NCBI RefSeq assembly: GCF_018446385.1
Contig: NC_056003.1
Location: forward strand, 18,597,198-18,661,197
Origin: Zingiber officinale
Taxonomy: Eukaryota; Streptophyta; Magnoliopsida; Zingiberales; Zingiberaceae
Direction of reading: 5' to 3'
DNA length: 64,000 bases
Below, piece by piece: positions 43,027 through 55,240 of this stretch; position 1 is the first letter of the stretch; each line of letters opens with the position of its first letter. The translations under genes were made by a program, and so were the position numbers. The notes below the pieces were generated by a model. It ran no database searches. It saw nothing but the letters and a program-made list of their open reading frames with translations, and had not been told where the DNA came from.

Positions 43027-44540
43027 ATGAGAACGTCGGGTGAAATGAAGCCGAAGAGGGCGAAGGCAGCGACGGCGATGAGTCTCGACGTCGTCGACGA
43101 GGGCGTTCAGATCGCTGAGAAGGCGGCGCAGAAGTTGGATTTTAGCGGGATGTTTTTGCGCTCGGTGCCAAGTTCTTCCTTCGATTTCGGCTTCATCATC
43201 AATCTTGATCTCTCCAATAACAACCTCGAGGTACATCTGTTCTTTTCTCCTTTTCCACATCGATCGATACATTTTGAAATATATAATCTTCTGTCTTGAT
43301 CCTTTTACTTGAACTTCAAGTGAAGTCATTGGGATATACTTTTTTTTTTCTTTCCCTCGTATCGTATCATGATTCGTCTATGATTCTTTTGTGATTCTTG
43401 CCATGCGGGTTTTAATTTTTTTCTACCTTCTTTCTTTTCTTTCTTGTCCTTGCTAATTATTTTCAACCCCTGTTAATTCATAGAATCTCTATGAATCGAA
43501 GACAGTGAGTTCTTTCTTATTTTGGCATTCTATTGCTTGCTGCTTTCCCTTGTTCTTGAGTTGTTCTGTTCTGTTGGAAACAGAGCATCCCTGAATCAGT
43601 GACGGCGAGGCTACTCAACCTGGTCGTTCTTGATTTGCACTCGAATCAACTGAAAGCTCTGCCCAACTCTATTGGTTGCCTCTCCAAGATCAGGGCCTTG
43701 AACGTCTGCAGCAACCTCTTGGAATCCCTCCCCAAATCCATTGAAAACTGCAGGTATCTGACTATCCGACTTTTGACTGGATATTTCACCTTTAATTTTT
43801 AAGAAAGTCTAATACAATCCTTGCGGTGAAACAGGGCATTGCAAGAGCTGGCGGCCAATCTGAATAAGCTAAGGGAGCTGCCGGAGACCATGGGATTCGA
43901 GCTCACCTGTCTCCAGAAACTGGCCGTCAACTGCAACAAGATCGCCTTCCTCCCCAACTCTACCTCCTACATGACCTCCCTCCGCGTCCTCGACGTCCGC
44001 CTCAACTGCCTCCGGTCCCTCCCCGACGGCCTGGAGCGCCTCGTCCACCTCCAGGTCCTCAACCTCTCCCAGAACTTCCACCACCTCCGCTCCCTCCCGG
44101 CCTCCCTCGGCCTCCTCGTCTCCCTCGTCGAGATCGACGTCAGCTACAACAGCATCACCGTCCTGCCGGACTCCCTCGCCGGCCTGGCCAGGCTCCGAAA
44201 CCTCCGCGCCGACGGCAACCCCCTCGTGCGTCCGCCGATGGAGGTGGTACAGCAGAGCGTGGATGCCGTGCGAGAGTACCTCGGCACCATGGAGACTGGC
44301 GAGGCGGCCGCCGTCCGCCGGAGGGAGAGGCGTTATAATTCTTGGGTCAAGAAGCTCGTTACCTGCACCGGCGGGGTGGGCGGCGCCGGAAACTTTGGCG
44401 TGAGGGGCGAGAACGACAGCTATTTGCTGCCGTCAGATTACCGTTCGATCGACGAACCGGCCTCGCCGCGGTACGTCGGCATGTTCTCCCCCCGGCGGCT
44501 GTTCTCCCCTCGACGCGGGACTCCGGCGAGGAAGCCATAG
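43027..44540 (+). CDS. PIRL: Plant intracellular Ras-group-related LRR protein (PIRL type)
   Basis: Three exons, 43027-43230, 43584-43753 and 43835-44540, join by GT-AG introns (353 and 81 bp) into a 359-residue protein. The N-terminus [15 protein letters not shown] and a short helix lead into about nine leucine-rich repeats of the Ras-group type ([34 protein letters not shown]), residues about 45-270. The C-terminus is basic with a repeated FSPRR motif. Size and layout fit the shorter PIRL proteins (PIRL6-8 class, about 370-380 residues). PIRLs are cytosolic or membrane-associated scaffold-like proteins related to animal SHOC2/SUR-8; some Arabidopsis members act in pollen development. The C-terminal GVYW motif of some PIRLs is not seen. 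Exon 3 is far richer in C/G-ending codons than exons 1-2. Exact orthologue uncertain. Confidence 0.92.
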
Positions 44541-44670
44541 TAGTAGGGTTAGAGAAGAGTCCGTTTTAGCCGTCCCATTTAGTCGGAATCAAATCTTAGC
44601 CATTCGTCATTATCATAAATTAATTATCAACGTTAGAGATCTAGTCAAGTCTGATCGGACGACTGTTCAA

Positions 44671-44676
44671 AATAAA
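44671..44676 (+). terminator. Candidate polyadenylation signal of PIRL
   Basis: AATAAA 131 bases after the stop codon, the first canonical hexamer downstream. Confidence 0.35.
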
Positions 44677-44799
44677 TTCTCACGTTTTATTGACGTTGTT
44701 ATCGACGCTATGTCCGCCAACCGTATCTTGGTCTATTGCATGTTGGATATAACAACAAAGGTACCTTATCCCGTCCGGAAACTGAATCGGATGAATACA

Positions 44800-46683
44800 A
44801 TTCTTGTTATACGAAAGGTTGACGGAGAGTCGTTGAAGTGTTGAATCCGTCGAGTACCCCCTGGAAAGGTTCGTACAAGCGGCCACCGAAGAGAGATGAT
44901 CAGGATGATAACGCTATTGTTCTGCACACACTCAGACGAGTCCACCGGTCGTTAGAGACCAAGAACCAGGGAAAAGGTCCCCGGGTCAGGTCCTCCGACG
45001 TGCAAGTCAGGTACTTTTTTCTCAGAAATTGCAGAAAAAGGACGAAAAGTAAATGACCAGTAAGAAATTACGAGTGAGCGTACCTGCATAAGGGACAAGA
45101 CATCCCTTTTTATAATGCAACGAAGATTCCTGGGTCTGACCGATGTCATGGAATGTCGGCTGTCAGGCTTTGTCTGGCGGTGGTTGACACGTGACTTTTC
45201 CTAATAGGTTGCCGACCAAACCGAAAGTGTATTGAGCCCCGACTGTTAGCATATTCCTTGACACCTTGATAATTCCCTCTGCCAAGCGGTTACGATTCCT
45301 CGGCTAATTTGTCCTGTAGCGTCTAACTGATTCAGACTGATCCGAGATCTGGACTCACCCTGCTTTTATATACTGTTGCCCTCGACTTGTATGTCCCGAT
45401 CTATGTTAAGTTCTTACCCAGATCTGCCTTGGTCATCTGCTATCTCCGATCTGCATTCCGGGTCTGTATACAGACTTACTTTCTGGGTTGGATGTCCTAA
45501 CCTGCGCACTGGGTCTGTAAGGAGACCTCTGCTCCTTAGCTCAAATGTTCTGACCTGCCCGCTGCGTCTGTCCGCCGACCCACATCTGTCTGTTGTTATC
45601 CAAGGCATGAACATCCCGACCTGCACGCGGAGTCTGTCCGGCCATCGACCCACATCTGTCTGTTGTTATCCAAGGCATGAACATCCCGACCTACACGCGG
45701 GGTCTGTCCACCGACCCACATCTATCTGCTGTTATCCAAGGCATGAACGTCGCGACATGCACGCTGGGTCTGTCCGTCAACCCACATCTGTCTGTTGTTA
45801 TCCAAGGCATGAACGCCCCGATCTGCACGCGGGGTCTGTCCACCGACCCACATCTGTCTGCTGTTATCCAAGGCATGAATGTCCCGACCTACACGTTGGG
45901 TCTGTCCGTCAACCCATATCTGTCTGCTGTTATCCCAGGCATGAACATCTCGACCTGCACGCGGGGTCTGTCCACCAACCCACATCTATCTGCTGTTATC
46001 CAAGGCATGAACGTCCCGACCTGCACTCTGGGTCTGTCTGCCGACCCACATCTGTCTGTTGTTATCCAAGGCATGAACGTCCCGACTGGCACGCGGGGTC
46101 TGTCCACCGACCCACATCTGTCTGCTATTATCCAAGGCATGAACGTCCCGACCTGCACGCTAGGTCTGTCCGTCAACCCACATCTGTTTGCTGTTATCCA
46201 AGGCATGAACATCCCGACCTGCACGCGGGGTCTGTCCACCAACCCACATCTATCTACTGTTATCCAAGGCATGAACGTCCCGACCTACACGCTGGGTCTG
46301 TCCGCCGACCCACATATGTCTGCTGTTATCCAAAGCATGAACGTCCCGACCTGCACGCTGGGTCTGTCCGTCAACCCACATCTGTCTGCTATTATCCAAA
46401 GCATGAACATCTCGACCTGCATGCGGGGTCTGTCCACCGACCCACATCTGTCTGCTGTGACTTTGACTTTGAACATGTCAGCTTGACTTTTGACCTTCCT
46501 GCTGTCTTCATCAGCTTGACTGCTGACCGACCACGAAGGCTTGACTTTTGACCTTCTTATTATCCACATCAGCTTGACTGTTGACCTCCGTAGGACAAGA
46601 TCAGCCTGACTTCTGACCCGCCACGGAGGCTTGACTTCTGACCTTCTTGTGACTTTGACTCATAATCACATCATCCTATCGAC
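44800..46683 (-). repeat. Gypsy-type LTR-like segment G1 with minisatellite
   Basis: The segment 44930-45120 matches 56070-56270 closely: cacactcagacgagtccacc, ccccgggtcaggtcctccga, cagtaagaaattacgagtga against related text. On the minus strand a TATA box (TATAAAAAGGG, bases 45114-45104) precedes a pyrimidine-rich R-like region. To the right lies a 66-bp minisatellite and then a tail of gcttgacttttgacctt repeats (46460-46640), also seen at 57740-57880. Boundaries are not fixed. No coding domain. Confidence 0.6.
45607..46460. repeat. 66-bp minisatellite, about 13 copies, alternating as dimers
   Basis: Units start at atgaac and contain tcccgacctgcacgc, then ggtctgtccaccgaccca or ggtctgtccgtcaaccca, then tctgctgttatccaaggc. 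One 69-bp unit is followed by twelve of 66 bp. Two unit types alternate (translated marker TRGLST against TLGLSV/A), giving a 132-bp dimer for most of the array. Because 66 is a multiple of three and the unit lacks stops, several frames on both strands stay open (for example 45376-46551), but these are not genes. Confidence 0.9.
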
Positions 46684-49080
46684 TCTCCAAAATACGTAGT
46701 ACCCTAATACCAATATAAATAATCCTACTTTATTTAATATTATAAAAAGGGAAATAAATAGCATTGAACAAAAAGAGTTGATATAGCTCATCCTAAATTA
46801 AACAGAAGTATCGGCCCCACTATAAAATAATTATGAGGATATTTTATCACATTAGCGATCAGACGCCCAATAAAAATAAATATAAATCAACATGAAGCAA
46901 CAATGGAAGATAATTCTAAATTGACAATTCAACAATAAAAATAGATATAGTAGCTCTCTATGTATGACCAGCAAATACAGTTGATTGGATCTCAAAAAAC
47001 ACCCGGCCCCATGTGGGCTTTGGGTGCCGGTAGACTGAATAATGTGGGCATGCTACAGTAGTGTACTTTGCAATAAAATGATTAAATATATATTGCGTGG
47101 ACTCCCACTCCGGCCTGGATCACAACAAGCGACAAGTCATATGTGACAGAGCTCTCTGGTCCAGTCACCAGTCTGCTTGCATGCATGCATGCATGCAGTA
47201 GCAGTACGTACGTACGACCCTCTAACCTAAAGTCTCTCTAGCTCTCTCATTTTGCGATGATATAAGTATATAATAATACTCTTAAATGGCAGCCTAGAAC
47301 TCACTGGCTGTGCATGGCTTCATGTGAGCAGAGTGCATACCAAAGCCATATATGCATGCATAAACCCTTTAGTTATTCTCCTAAAGATGTAGGAATCTTT
47401 GTTTGGCTTTGTACCTTTTTAAAAGGAATCTAGGCAACTTACTTTTCCCCTTGCATGGATACGTACTCAACAATTTCCAACAGTTCCAATGAGCACTGCG
47501 TTTTGGCATCTTTATATGAAGGCCAAACATGTAGCTTAGTTTGTCAATATGCTTCCTAGTTTAAGAACTTTTTTTTTTATTATTTTAATTATAGTACTGC
47601 AGGATATTACCCAAATATATATATATATATTCGGAAATCATCAATGAATATAAATGATTATTAGAATTGCATGCGTTTATCTTTCATTGAATTTCTTAAT
47701 TAATTATATTTGTGAGCCAAATAATTATTTTTGTCATTCAAATGGATCAAGGCTATAATTAATTCAGACATGCGTTTTAGATAAAAAAAAATAATTATTA
47801 TAATAAAATTATAGTCCTATGAAAAAAATCCAAACTGTCTCTGACTATCATCCTTTCAACACTTATTAATGTGGAGAAACCAAGGACATCGAGTCATCTA
47901 AAGTACTTTCACCAACACTACTAGCCTAGTATATTCTTGTCTATAATATTAGAATTTTAAGCCTATGTTTTAGTATCAATTACTTAACTTACACATCGAT
48001 CGATATCTAAAGTAAGATATTAAAATGAGATCTTTGATTCTGGATGATGGTATAATAGTTAGATCTTTCAACAGATAACTAAGGAATCTAAAGTTTAAAT
48101 TTCAACTGTGATGCATTGTAAGAGATTTTTCCTCCAGTGAAAAGCAGACCTAAAAATGTTAGCCGTCTAAATAGGTTTTCATGAGTATTTTTCGATTTAT
48201 CTTGGTGGTAAGTGAAAAATTTCCTTGGGGCCATATCGATCATCCTAAGATTAGTAAATTCAAAGAGTTAAATATTTGGTGTCAACTAAAACATAAAAAT
48301 CAAATGAGATTTATTTTATTTTCTCACGCCACATTTAATGTAAAATTACACTCTAACGCAGGAGCAATAACTTCATATATTTTCTTCTCTCAAAGTGTCT
48401 ATCATACAAATTCAAAAATTGTATCTCCATTTAATCCTAATTCCCAAACAATAAATTTTATTTTTCTAATAGCCTATAGATTCAAATTTGTGAGTTCTCA
48501 CTTACGCATGGGACTTCTCACGAGTATTAAAGTAAAATTGTGGATGAATTTAAATTTAAAAAAAAAAAACATTTAGTCACTCTTATAATATGGTAACACC
48601 TATAATTTAGCTTGGTAAAATATGCAATGCAATTTGATAGCACTTAAATTTTAAATTAGAGTGCTTATTATAAGGCAATTCGATAACGTTATAAAATTAT
48701 ATAAAATGGTATAATATATATATATATAATATTTGAAAAAATAATAATTTTATTACATGCATTAAAGGCTTTAGTTGGGATGCATTCATTAATATGATAT
48801 TGCAAAAGGGCAAAGAGTAGTAGGCATAGTTGCTGTGGTACTTTGTGGGTCTGTGAATTAAAAAGTTGTCTGCAGTTTTGTATGAATTAGCTAGAGATGC
48901 ACATGAAAAAGACCAAGGGAAGGACTTCCATCAATGTTTGTTATCATGATGATGCAGATATACTCACTCCACTAATTAATATTACCTTCATATAATATGT
49001 TCATGTCTGAAAGTTGGAGATGTCATACTGGGCATATGGTTGCAACATTGACTGGGTGAAGACATCTGGATTGAATCAAA
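46684..49080. other. Intergenic DNA between gypsy-type remnants, no gene seen
   Basis: AT-rich single-copy-looking sequence with a gcatgcatgcatgcatgcag run at 47180 and a short (AT)n near 47613. The ORF 48181-48576 (131 codons) has no domain, no codon bias and ends in an A-run; I do not regard it as a gene. Confidence 0.55.
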
Positions 49081-49089
49081 ATTATGGGT

Positions 49090-50480
49090 TGGTGTACTAA
49101 ACTCCCTACATACACTTGAACGAGTCAACAGAACGTCAACACCAAAAATCAGGAAAGGAGTCCTTGGCGAAGACCCTCCGACACTCAAATCAGTATATCA
49201 TCTGAGCGGAAAGTAGAACAGTAGATGAGCAGTAGAGCGTGTTTGAGCATAATGAAGAATATTTTTTTACATACCTTGTCATCGGAAAAGACCCCCTTTA
49301 TATATCACTTTCGTAGCATTCGCAAAACATGAGATGATAGAGAAAGTCAGGTATCATAAGTTGTCCCATAAAGGAATATGTACAACCTGGAAGGCAATAA
49401 GGCATATAATCACCATCCGAGGAATCTTCCATTACCTTTGTATACCTTTTTTTATAACTGACGTTATTAATGGGGCGGTTGAAGGAATATGCTGTAATAA
49501 AGTGTCGTATAACAAAAAGTGTAGAGCAACATTTAAGGAAGGTTCTATTGAATGTTCATGTTATTATAGAAGAATATTCTTTGACACACGATTGTTATTC
49601 TCTGACAAATTGTTATGATTCTCTGATAATGTTGTCCTCTGAATATATCTCTGCTGGATGTTTAACTCAACCATCCATATATTAGCAGAGGGTGATAAAT
49701 GGAATCCTGAGTTCTGTAAGGTTAGTCGGCCTTTTAGGACTATCCGATCTGTATATTGTATAAGGAATGGAGATCTGATGATATAGAAAGGGAGGACTAA
49801 GTCTCCTAGGTCCGAATGACTTCATGGCCAATCGACCATTTATAGGGATATTTATTCTTGAAAGGCGGGATGTAGACCCTTAAAAGGCCCGACCGAAACT
49901 ATCAGCCGATTGTCTTTGTATTTGGGGGCTTGCCTCCATCATAACAGCTCAAAGTTTGAAAACCCGACCAGATATTGCCCTGCATATTTTTTGGAGGCCA
50001 AAATATGGAACTAACCTTAGTTGATTTTATGTCCAGTTGCCCATATGTAGGAGGATGGGGGAACAGACAGTGAAAGTCCATATACTTGTCATGCCATACA
50101 TTGTTTGCTAGGAAGTATGTTAAGTTGTGCGTAGAAAGTTAGACTACTGAAACTTGGACGAATATATTCCCGAATGGTCTTGTGGCAGACCGGTATATTA
50201 TCGGACGGACTTACCAAACTCGAGCATCCCAAGGGTCAACCATCTGTATGCTAAATGTTCTATTATTAGCACGACACACCAAGTTCCTTAGGCTTGGGCA
50301 ATCTTAAGGGACGATCGACTATAAGGACCAGTCGACCTCTTAGGGACTTTTGTGATGAGCAAGGAGTCTAGCCCCTTGAAGGTGGACCATTTGACTACCA
50401 CCTCCCTAACATTTTGAGTGCCACATTTTAACTTAGACCACCACCTCATCTTGACTCTATCTTCCATGACAGCCTGGGGT
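49090..50480 (-). repeat. Gypsy-type LTR remnant G2
   Basis: The stretch 49120-49310 is a diverged copy of the module at 44930-45120 and 56070-56270 (aatcaggaaaggagtccttg, ccctccgacactcaaatcag, acataccttgtcatcgg). A minus-strand TATATAAA lies at 49304-49297, matching the TATA boxes of G1 and G3. No tandem array is present here. The remainder to about 50480 is GC-medium text without domains. Confidence 0.5.
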
Positions 50481-50501
50481 TCACATTTAATGCCTTGTAT
50501 C

Positions 50502-50504
<3 letters not shown>

Positions 50505-50556
<52 letters not shown>
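50505..50556. repeat. (AT)26 microsatellite
   Basis: A pure AT dinucleotide run of 52 bp, likely length-variable and prone to cruciform formation. Confidence 0.95.
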
Positions 50557-50560
<4 letters not shown>

Positions 50561-51745
50561 TGATTTAATGACAAGGAATGATAAGCATTGATCTCTTAGT
50601 TTATCTAGTTTGTAATCTCATTTGTTTACTTCATTAGATTTACCTAATTGGCTTGATTCAATCAGCTAAGCACTAATCAATTGTTTAGATAACCCAAAAA
50701 TAATGTGCATTAATTATTAAAAAATCACTAAGATTTAGTAATGTTTCGATGATAATAATTTTATTATTAATTATTATGTCAATAAATATGAGATCGGTGA
50801 CAATAGTCACTAAGTAATATAATAGTGTTGAAAATACTTGTGGGTGATAATTGTCTAATATTTGTTGTAGCTAAAACTTTATTTTGTTATACTGGCTCAA
50901 CTATAAGCTTACTTGTCTTAATAAAACAACTATTGGTGATAAAATGGAATAAATAAAACAAATATTTTAATAAATAAAACCAATATTAGTCTCTTGTTCT
51001 AATGCAATAATTTAAAATTATAAAAACTAAACTGAATAGGTATCATGATTTATCAAACTGACCAAGTGTATTCTTAGTATTTATATATATAATTGTTTCT
51101 TCCAATAAATTTTGAGATTAATTTTTAACGGATATAAAATATGTTGTTCAATGTCTGACCTTTGATATAAATAGTCATTAAGTTAGGATAAAATGCCCCT
51201 GTAACTTTTCATCTGTATTTTTATAATGGAGCCAATAATTCTAAACCGAATGAATAATATCATCCCGTTAGGTTAAATTTTTAAAATTGGTGATGCAATA
51301 AATGTATGATCTATATAATAATAAAGTATGAAGTCAAACATAATATACAATCGTGATAGAAGATCTTCCAAAGTCCACAATAAATGTGGAGATTATTCTT
51401 TAATATTTTATCCTGATTGATTTATACTTTCCACCTATACCGCCTAAGTCAGCATTATCATCTTCTGCGCGCCAATGGTAATTAATCATATAAATTATTG
51501 CATAAAAAATTCTGTCACCAGCCGCCAGCTTAAATCCTAATTTGCACCCGGAAAACTTTGATTAACTCAACTAATCAACTTAATTAAAGATAAGCACAGG
51601 AGTAAGTCCTCAGTGTCACTAGCTGAATCAAGAAAGAAACGATAGGGAATTAAAATTAAACTAATATTAATTAATTAGCCTCCGACTGACTAATTAATTA
51701 GAACAATTATATTAATTCCATTTTAGATTTATTCGATCGGATCTT
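50557..51745. other. AT-rich region downstream of the SPL8-like gene
   Basis: A/T-rich, no ORF of note. It includes the presumed 3' UTR and downstream region of the SBP-box gene on the minus strand. No other motif is supported. Confidence 0.55.
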
Positions 51746-53417
51746 TCATATGTAGTCCACCTCAAAGAGAGCCTGGCCAAGCTGGAACAGGTGGCTCTGC
51801 TGCTGTCGCTCCTCGGAAGCAGCAGCGGTACTGCTCTGGCCTGCTCCACCTCCGGCGCTGGTCTCGTGAGAGAAGAAGTTGTGGGAGTGGTAGCAGCAGG
51901 TGCAGCTGCTGTTGTCGACGACGGGACGAGAGGAGGAGGAGGAGGAGGAGCAGCAGCAGCAGTAGCAGTGGCGCTGCTGCGCCTTCTTTTCCACTCCCAC
52001 TGACAAGCTGTCATCGATGGCTATTCCTCCCCGAGCTTGCTTCGCGTACATGGCAGCAGCCGCTGCGTTCCCACCTGCCCACCCTTTGTCGACTTCAACC
52101 CCTCCGTCGACGCAGAAGCCGGCAGCAGGCCCACGCATCGAGGTTCTGTCTTCTGTGTTCAATTATTACGTACCTCGTGAATAACGTGTCGATCGAGCAG
52201 ATAATAATTAGCTAATTAAACGGAAGACAGTATGAATAGGATTGGTGGCGTATCGATTTACTGTTGCATCCGGTGGAGTTCTGGGGTGGTTTGGGTTTGA
52301 TGGAAGAGTCGACGTCGACAGCAGTAGTGGTGGCGGCGGCGGTGAGTGGCAACTTCCTCCGCCTGCGGTTGTGGTCGGCGAGGCGCTTTCTGCAGCTTCT
52401 TTTGGCCTCGTCGAACTCTGCGAGCACATGGAACCTGCAGCCATTTTGGGGTTTTCACAAGCACAATTGGATCGGAGAGCACACATGACTACGTCTGCCT
52501 TGCCTAGCTACATGGGTGAAATAGAGATCTGATCTTCCATGCATGCCGAACAAGAGAACTAGGGAATCGTGTATGTATGTAACTGTCACTAGCCGTAGCT
52601 CGACTACTGTTCTAGGGTTTTACGTGTGTGTATGTGTGTGTATATATATATCGAATTTTATAGCAAAAAAGACAGACCTAGCTAGATAGCTAGCCAGTGA
52701 GATATTGCATGATAAGGAGGTGAGGTTTTAGGAAGAGAACCTGCTACACTGCTGGCAGAAGCGTTGTTGGAGGCCGGCGACAAGGGCGAGGGTGGCCTTG
52801 GAGTGGAACTCGCAGACCTTGTGGCGTCGGTGGTAGTGTTTGGCCCTGAAGAGATCGGCCTTGCACCCCTCGGCTTGGCACCGCGCAGGAGGCTGCCCGC
52901 CGCTGAACATCGGGTACTGGAACTGCAGCGCTCTGATCGAGGAGGAGGAGGAGGAGCCTGCGAAGAGCCGGTCGACGACGAACCCCTGATCCGACGAGTT
53001 GGAGGAGGAGAAATAGGTCCGGTGACCCAAATTCAGCCCAATTGCGCCGCCGCCGAGCTCCACGTCCAACTCGCTCTTGATGAGGCTGATAGGGTAGTCG
53101 GCAGCGAGCGGCGCCGGGGAGGCGAAGTAAGGGTTTATGGGAAGGAGTGGCGGCGCTGGGAAGTAATGATCGAAGTGCTGGAAGGGTACCGCTGCCGCCG
53201 CCGCCGCCGAGGGGAAAAAGGAAGAGCGGTTGTTGTTGGAGGCAGCAGCGGCCGTGATGTGGGAGCACGAGCTGGTCTCCCACTCCCAGAAATGCTGCTG
53301 CTTTGGGGTTTGTTGGCTGCTGCTGCTGCTGCTTCCTCCCACCCCAGCAAAAGACATGCTGGAGGGGACGAAGGTCGAGGCCTCACCAGAGCTAGAGGTC
53401 GATCTGTTCATCATCAA
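51746..53417 (-). CDS. SPL8: SBP-box transcription factor, SPL8/LIGULELESS1-like
   Basis: Minus-strand exons 53417-52741, 52434-52262 and 52152-51746 join by GT-AG introns of 306 and 109 bp into 418 residues. The SBP domain (residues about 179-253) has all eight zinc ligands: Cys180, Cys185, Cys202, His205 and Cys221, Cys224, His228, Cys240. It includes the bipartite nuclear signal [17 protein letters not shown]. The first intron falls after CQQCSR, the conserved SBP intron site. Upstream [11 protein letters not shown] and the C-terminal [15 protein letters not shown] fit the SPL8/LG1 group. SBP proteins bind GTAC-core DNA in the nucleus; SPL8 acts in anther development and LG1 in ligule formation. 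No miR156 target site is visible, as expected for SPL8. Poly-Ser, poly-Ala and a Cys run in exon 3 come from trinucleotide repeats. Confidence 0.95.
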
Positions 53418-53630
53418 ACACCGACCGATGATCTAGAACAACAACAACGACAACAAAGAACAAGATCCATTTAACAAGTAAGGAGGAGATAGAAAAAAGG
53501 GATCGAGTGGAAGTTGTTTTCAGATCCACGGGGGATTATATCGAAAAAGGCAAAAGGAAAATGAAGATCAGCTGAAACCACTCACCAGCTGTCCTGTCTG
53601 TGCTGCGTGTTAATCCTTATTAGTGGCCGG

Positions 53631-53640
53631 CTTATATTTT
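53631..53640 (-). promoter_or_regulatory. Candidate TATA element of the SPL8-like gene
   Basis: On the minus strand AAAATATAAG lies about 215 bases upstream of the start codon. The sequence between is GC-medium and purine-rich, compatible with a leader. Confidence 0.35.
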
Positions 53641-55240
53641 GTCCGCCATGGCGAAGCAAAGGAGCTATCTAGCTTTCTAGCAACCAGCAGCCTCGAGGGA
53701 GGGATCGATTATTACCTAGCTAGCTGATCAGCTCAGTGGTTAATGAACAAAGGAGATCGAGGAGGGCAGTGAGCTAGGGGGCCGGTGGGGGCTGTCAGAA
53801 GGGTGATGGCGATGGGCGTACGTCGTGAACAGGGAGAGGTCGATATCTCTCCTCGCTTTTGCGTCATTGTTTTGTTGTGTTTGATTGACTTGTAACTCGT
53901 AAGGCCCCAGATGAAAAGGCTGGTGCAAAGTTACTTCCCTGTCATCTTACGTTTGGAAACTTTTTATAATTCGACAACTTCTATAATCGAAAGTACTCCA
54001 ATTTTTTTTTTCTTTTCTGTAATATAATAAATTAACAATCAAGAATCGAAAACTGGAAAAGTACTAAGCCTTCATTAGCTTTTCCTTAAAAAAAAAAAAA
54101 AGTTTCTCGTACCGACATCTATGACATGGGTACGGCTCGCACTACTAGACGTGCTAAATAATTAGCCTCTAATTAAGTGAGTTGAAAAAATAATTAATTA
54201 TATAAATGAGGTGTTAATGGCTAATGCAGTTTTGGAAGTTGTCGCACCATGCCCGAAGATGACACAACAATGGGTACGGAGGGACTCACCTTCCCTCATG
54301 TCGTACGCCCCCATTTGAGTTCCTGCAACCGCATAGGAGGGTTTTGTTGATGGAAGAGCTGAGGGACGAGGGAACATGTCGCCTTTGAGGAGTCAATGCC
54401 ATGCGACTGTGCGATTAGACGGTACTCTCCAAGGCATCCTAATAGAATATATATTGTGTAGTATGTATTCATATTCATTTATTTATTTATTTTTCATATA
54501 CTTGTGATTGTAAACAACTAGGATACTAGGTCTTGATCTCCAATCATTGGTTAACCTAAATGGATCTCGAATGTTATTGTTTTCCCCCCCCTCTTTTGAG
54601 CTCGAGTTTATATTTTAAAGTCTTTCATCTGTACGCGAGACATATCCTTTCTTCTTTCTATTGAGTATAAGTTCACTGTTGGATTTGATTATGTTATTGT
54701 GTTGTGGTTCATGTTGTGCATTTGTGTGTGTGTCTATATATATATATATATATAAAAGATGTAAATAGTATTGTGACTAGTTCTAAATTGGGTTTATTTC
54801 TCCCAAGAATACTTGTGAAAATAATAATAATAATAATAATAATATTTATGTCTGCACATCACATCATCTAACATGTCTTACTTGCACAATTTATGCTACA
54901 ATTTATCTAAAAAATATTCCTAATCTAACCTGTCTTACTTGCACAATTTGCCTAATCTGTTCATCCCACCTAATTATCTCAATTGGCTCAATCGGTCTGG
55001 CTAGCACAATCACCTTGTTTTAGTTGATTTTTATTCAGCCAACTTGATTGGTTTTTCTAGCCCAATTAGCTCACCTAGTTGGACTAATTCATCTGATTCA
55101 GTCTAGACGACCTATTCAAAACTTACCAATCTAACCATGCTAATTGACATCCTATAGGTGACTCATCTGATTTAATTAATTAGCCAATTCGATCCAACTA
55201 GATTAACATTTGGTCAGCCTCATCACCTTAGCCTGTTAGA
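53641..55240. other. Upstream region of SPL8 and AT-rich intergenic DNA
   Basis: It includes ctagctagctgatcagctca near 53718 and an (AAT)n run at 54819-54843. A (TA)n run lies near 54739-54756, and from 54900 there are cctaatct/acttgcacaattt repeats of degraded transposon type. The minus-strand ORFs 53740-53928 and 54296-54478 lack domains. No gene is seen. Confidence 0.5.

Noticed and set aside
45376-46551. 391-codon plus-strand ORF and overlapping ORFs in other frames
   Set aside because: They are produced by the stop-free 66-bp minisatellite, open in several frames on both strands, and show no domain.
48181-48576. 131-codon ORF in intergenic DNA
   Set aside because: AT-rich, no domain, no intron or promoter context, ends in an A-run; length is compatible with chance.
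52764-53474. 236-codon plus-strand ORF
   Set aside because: Shadow of SPL8-like exon 1 on the other strand; GC-rich codons leave both strands open. The SBP domain and splice sites support the minus strand.
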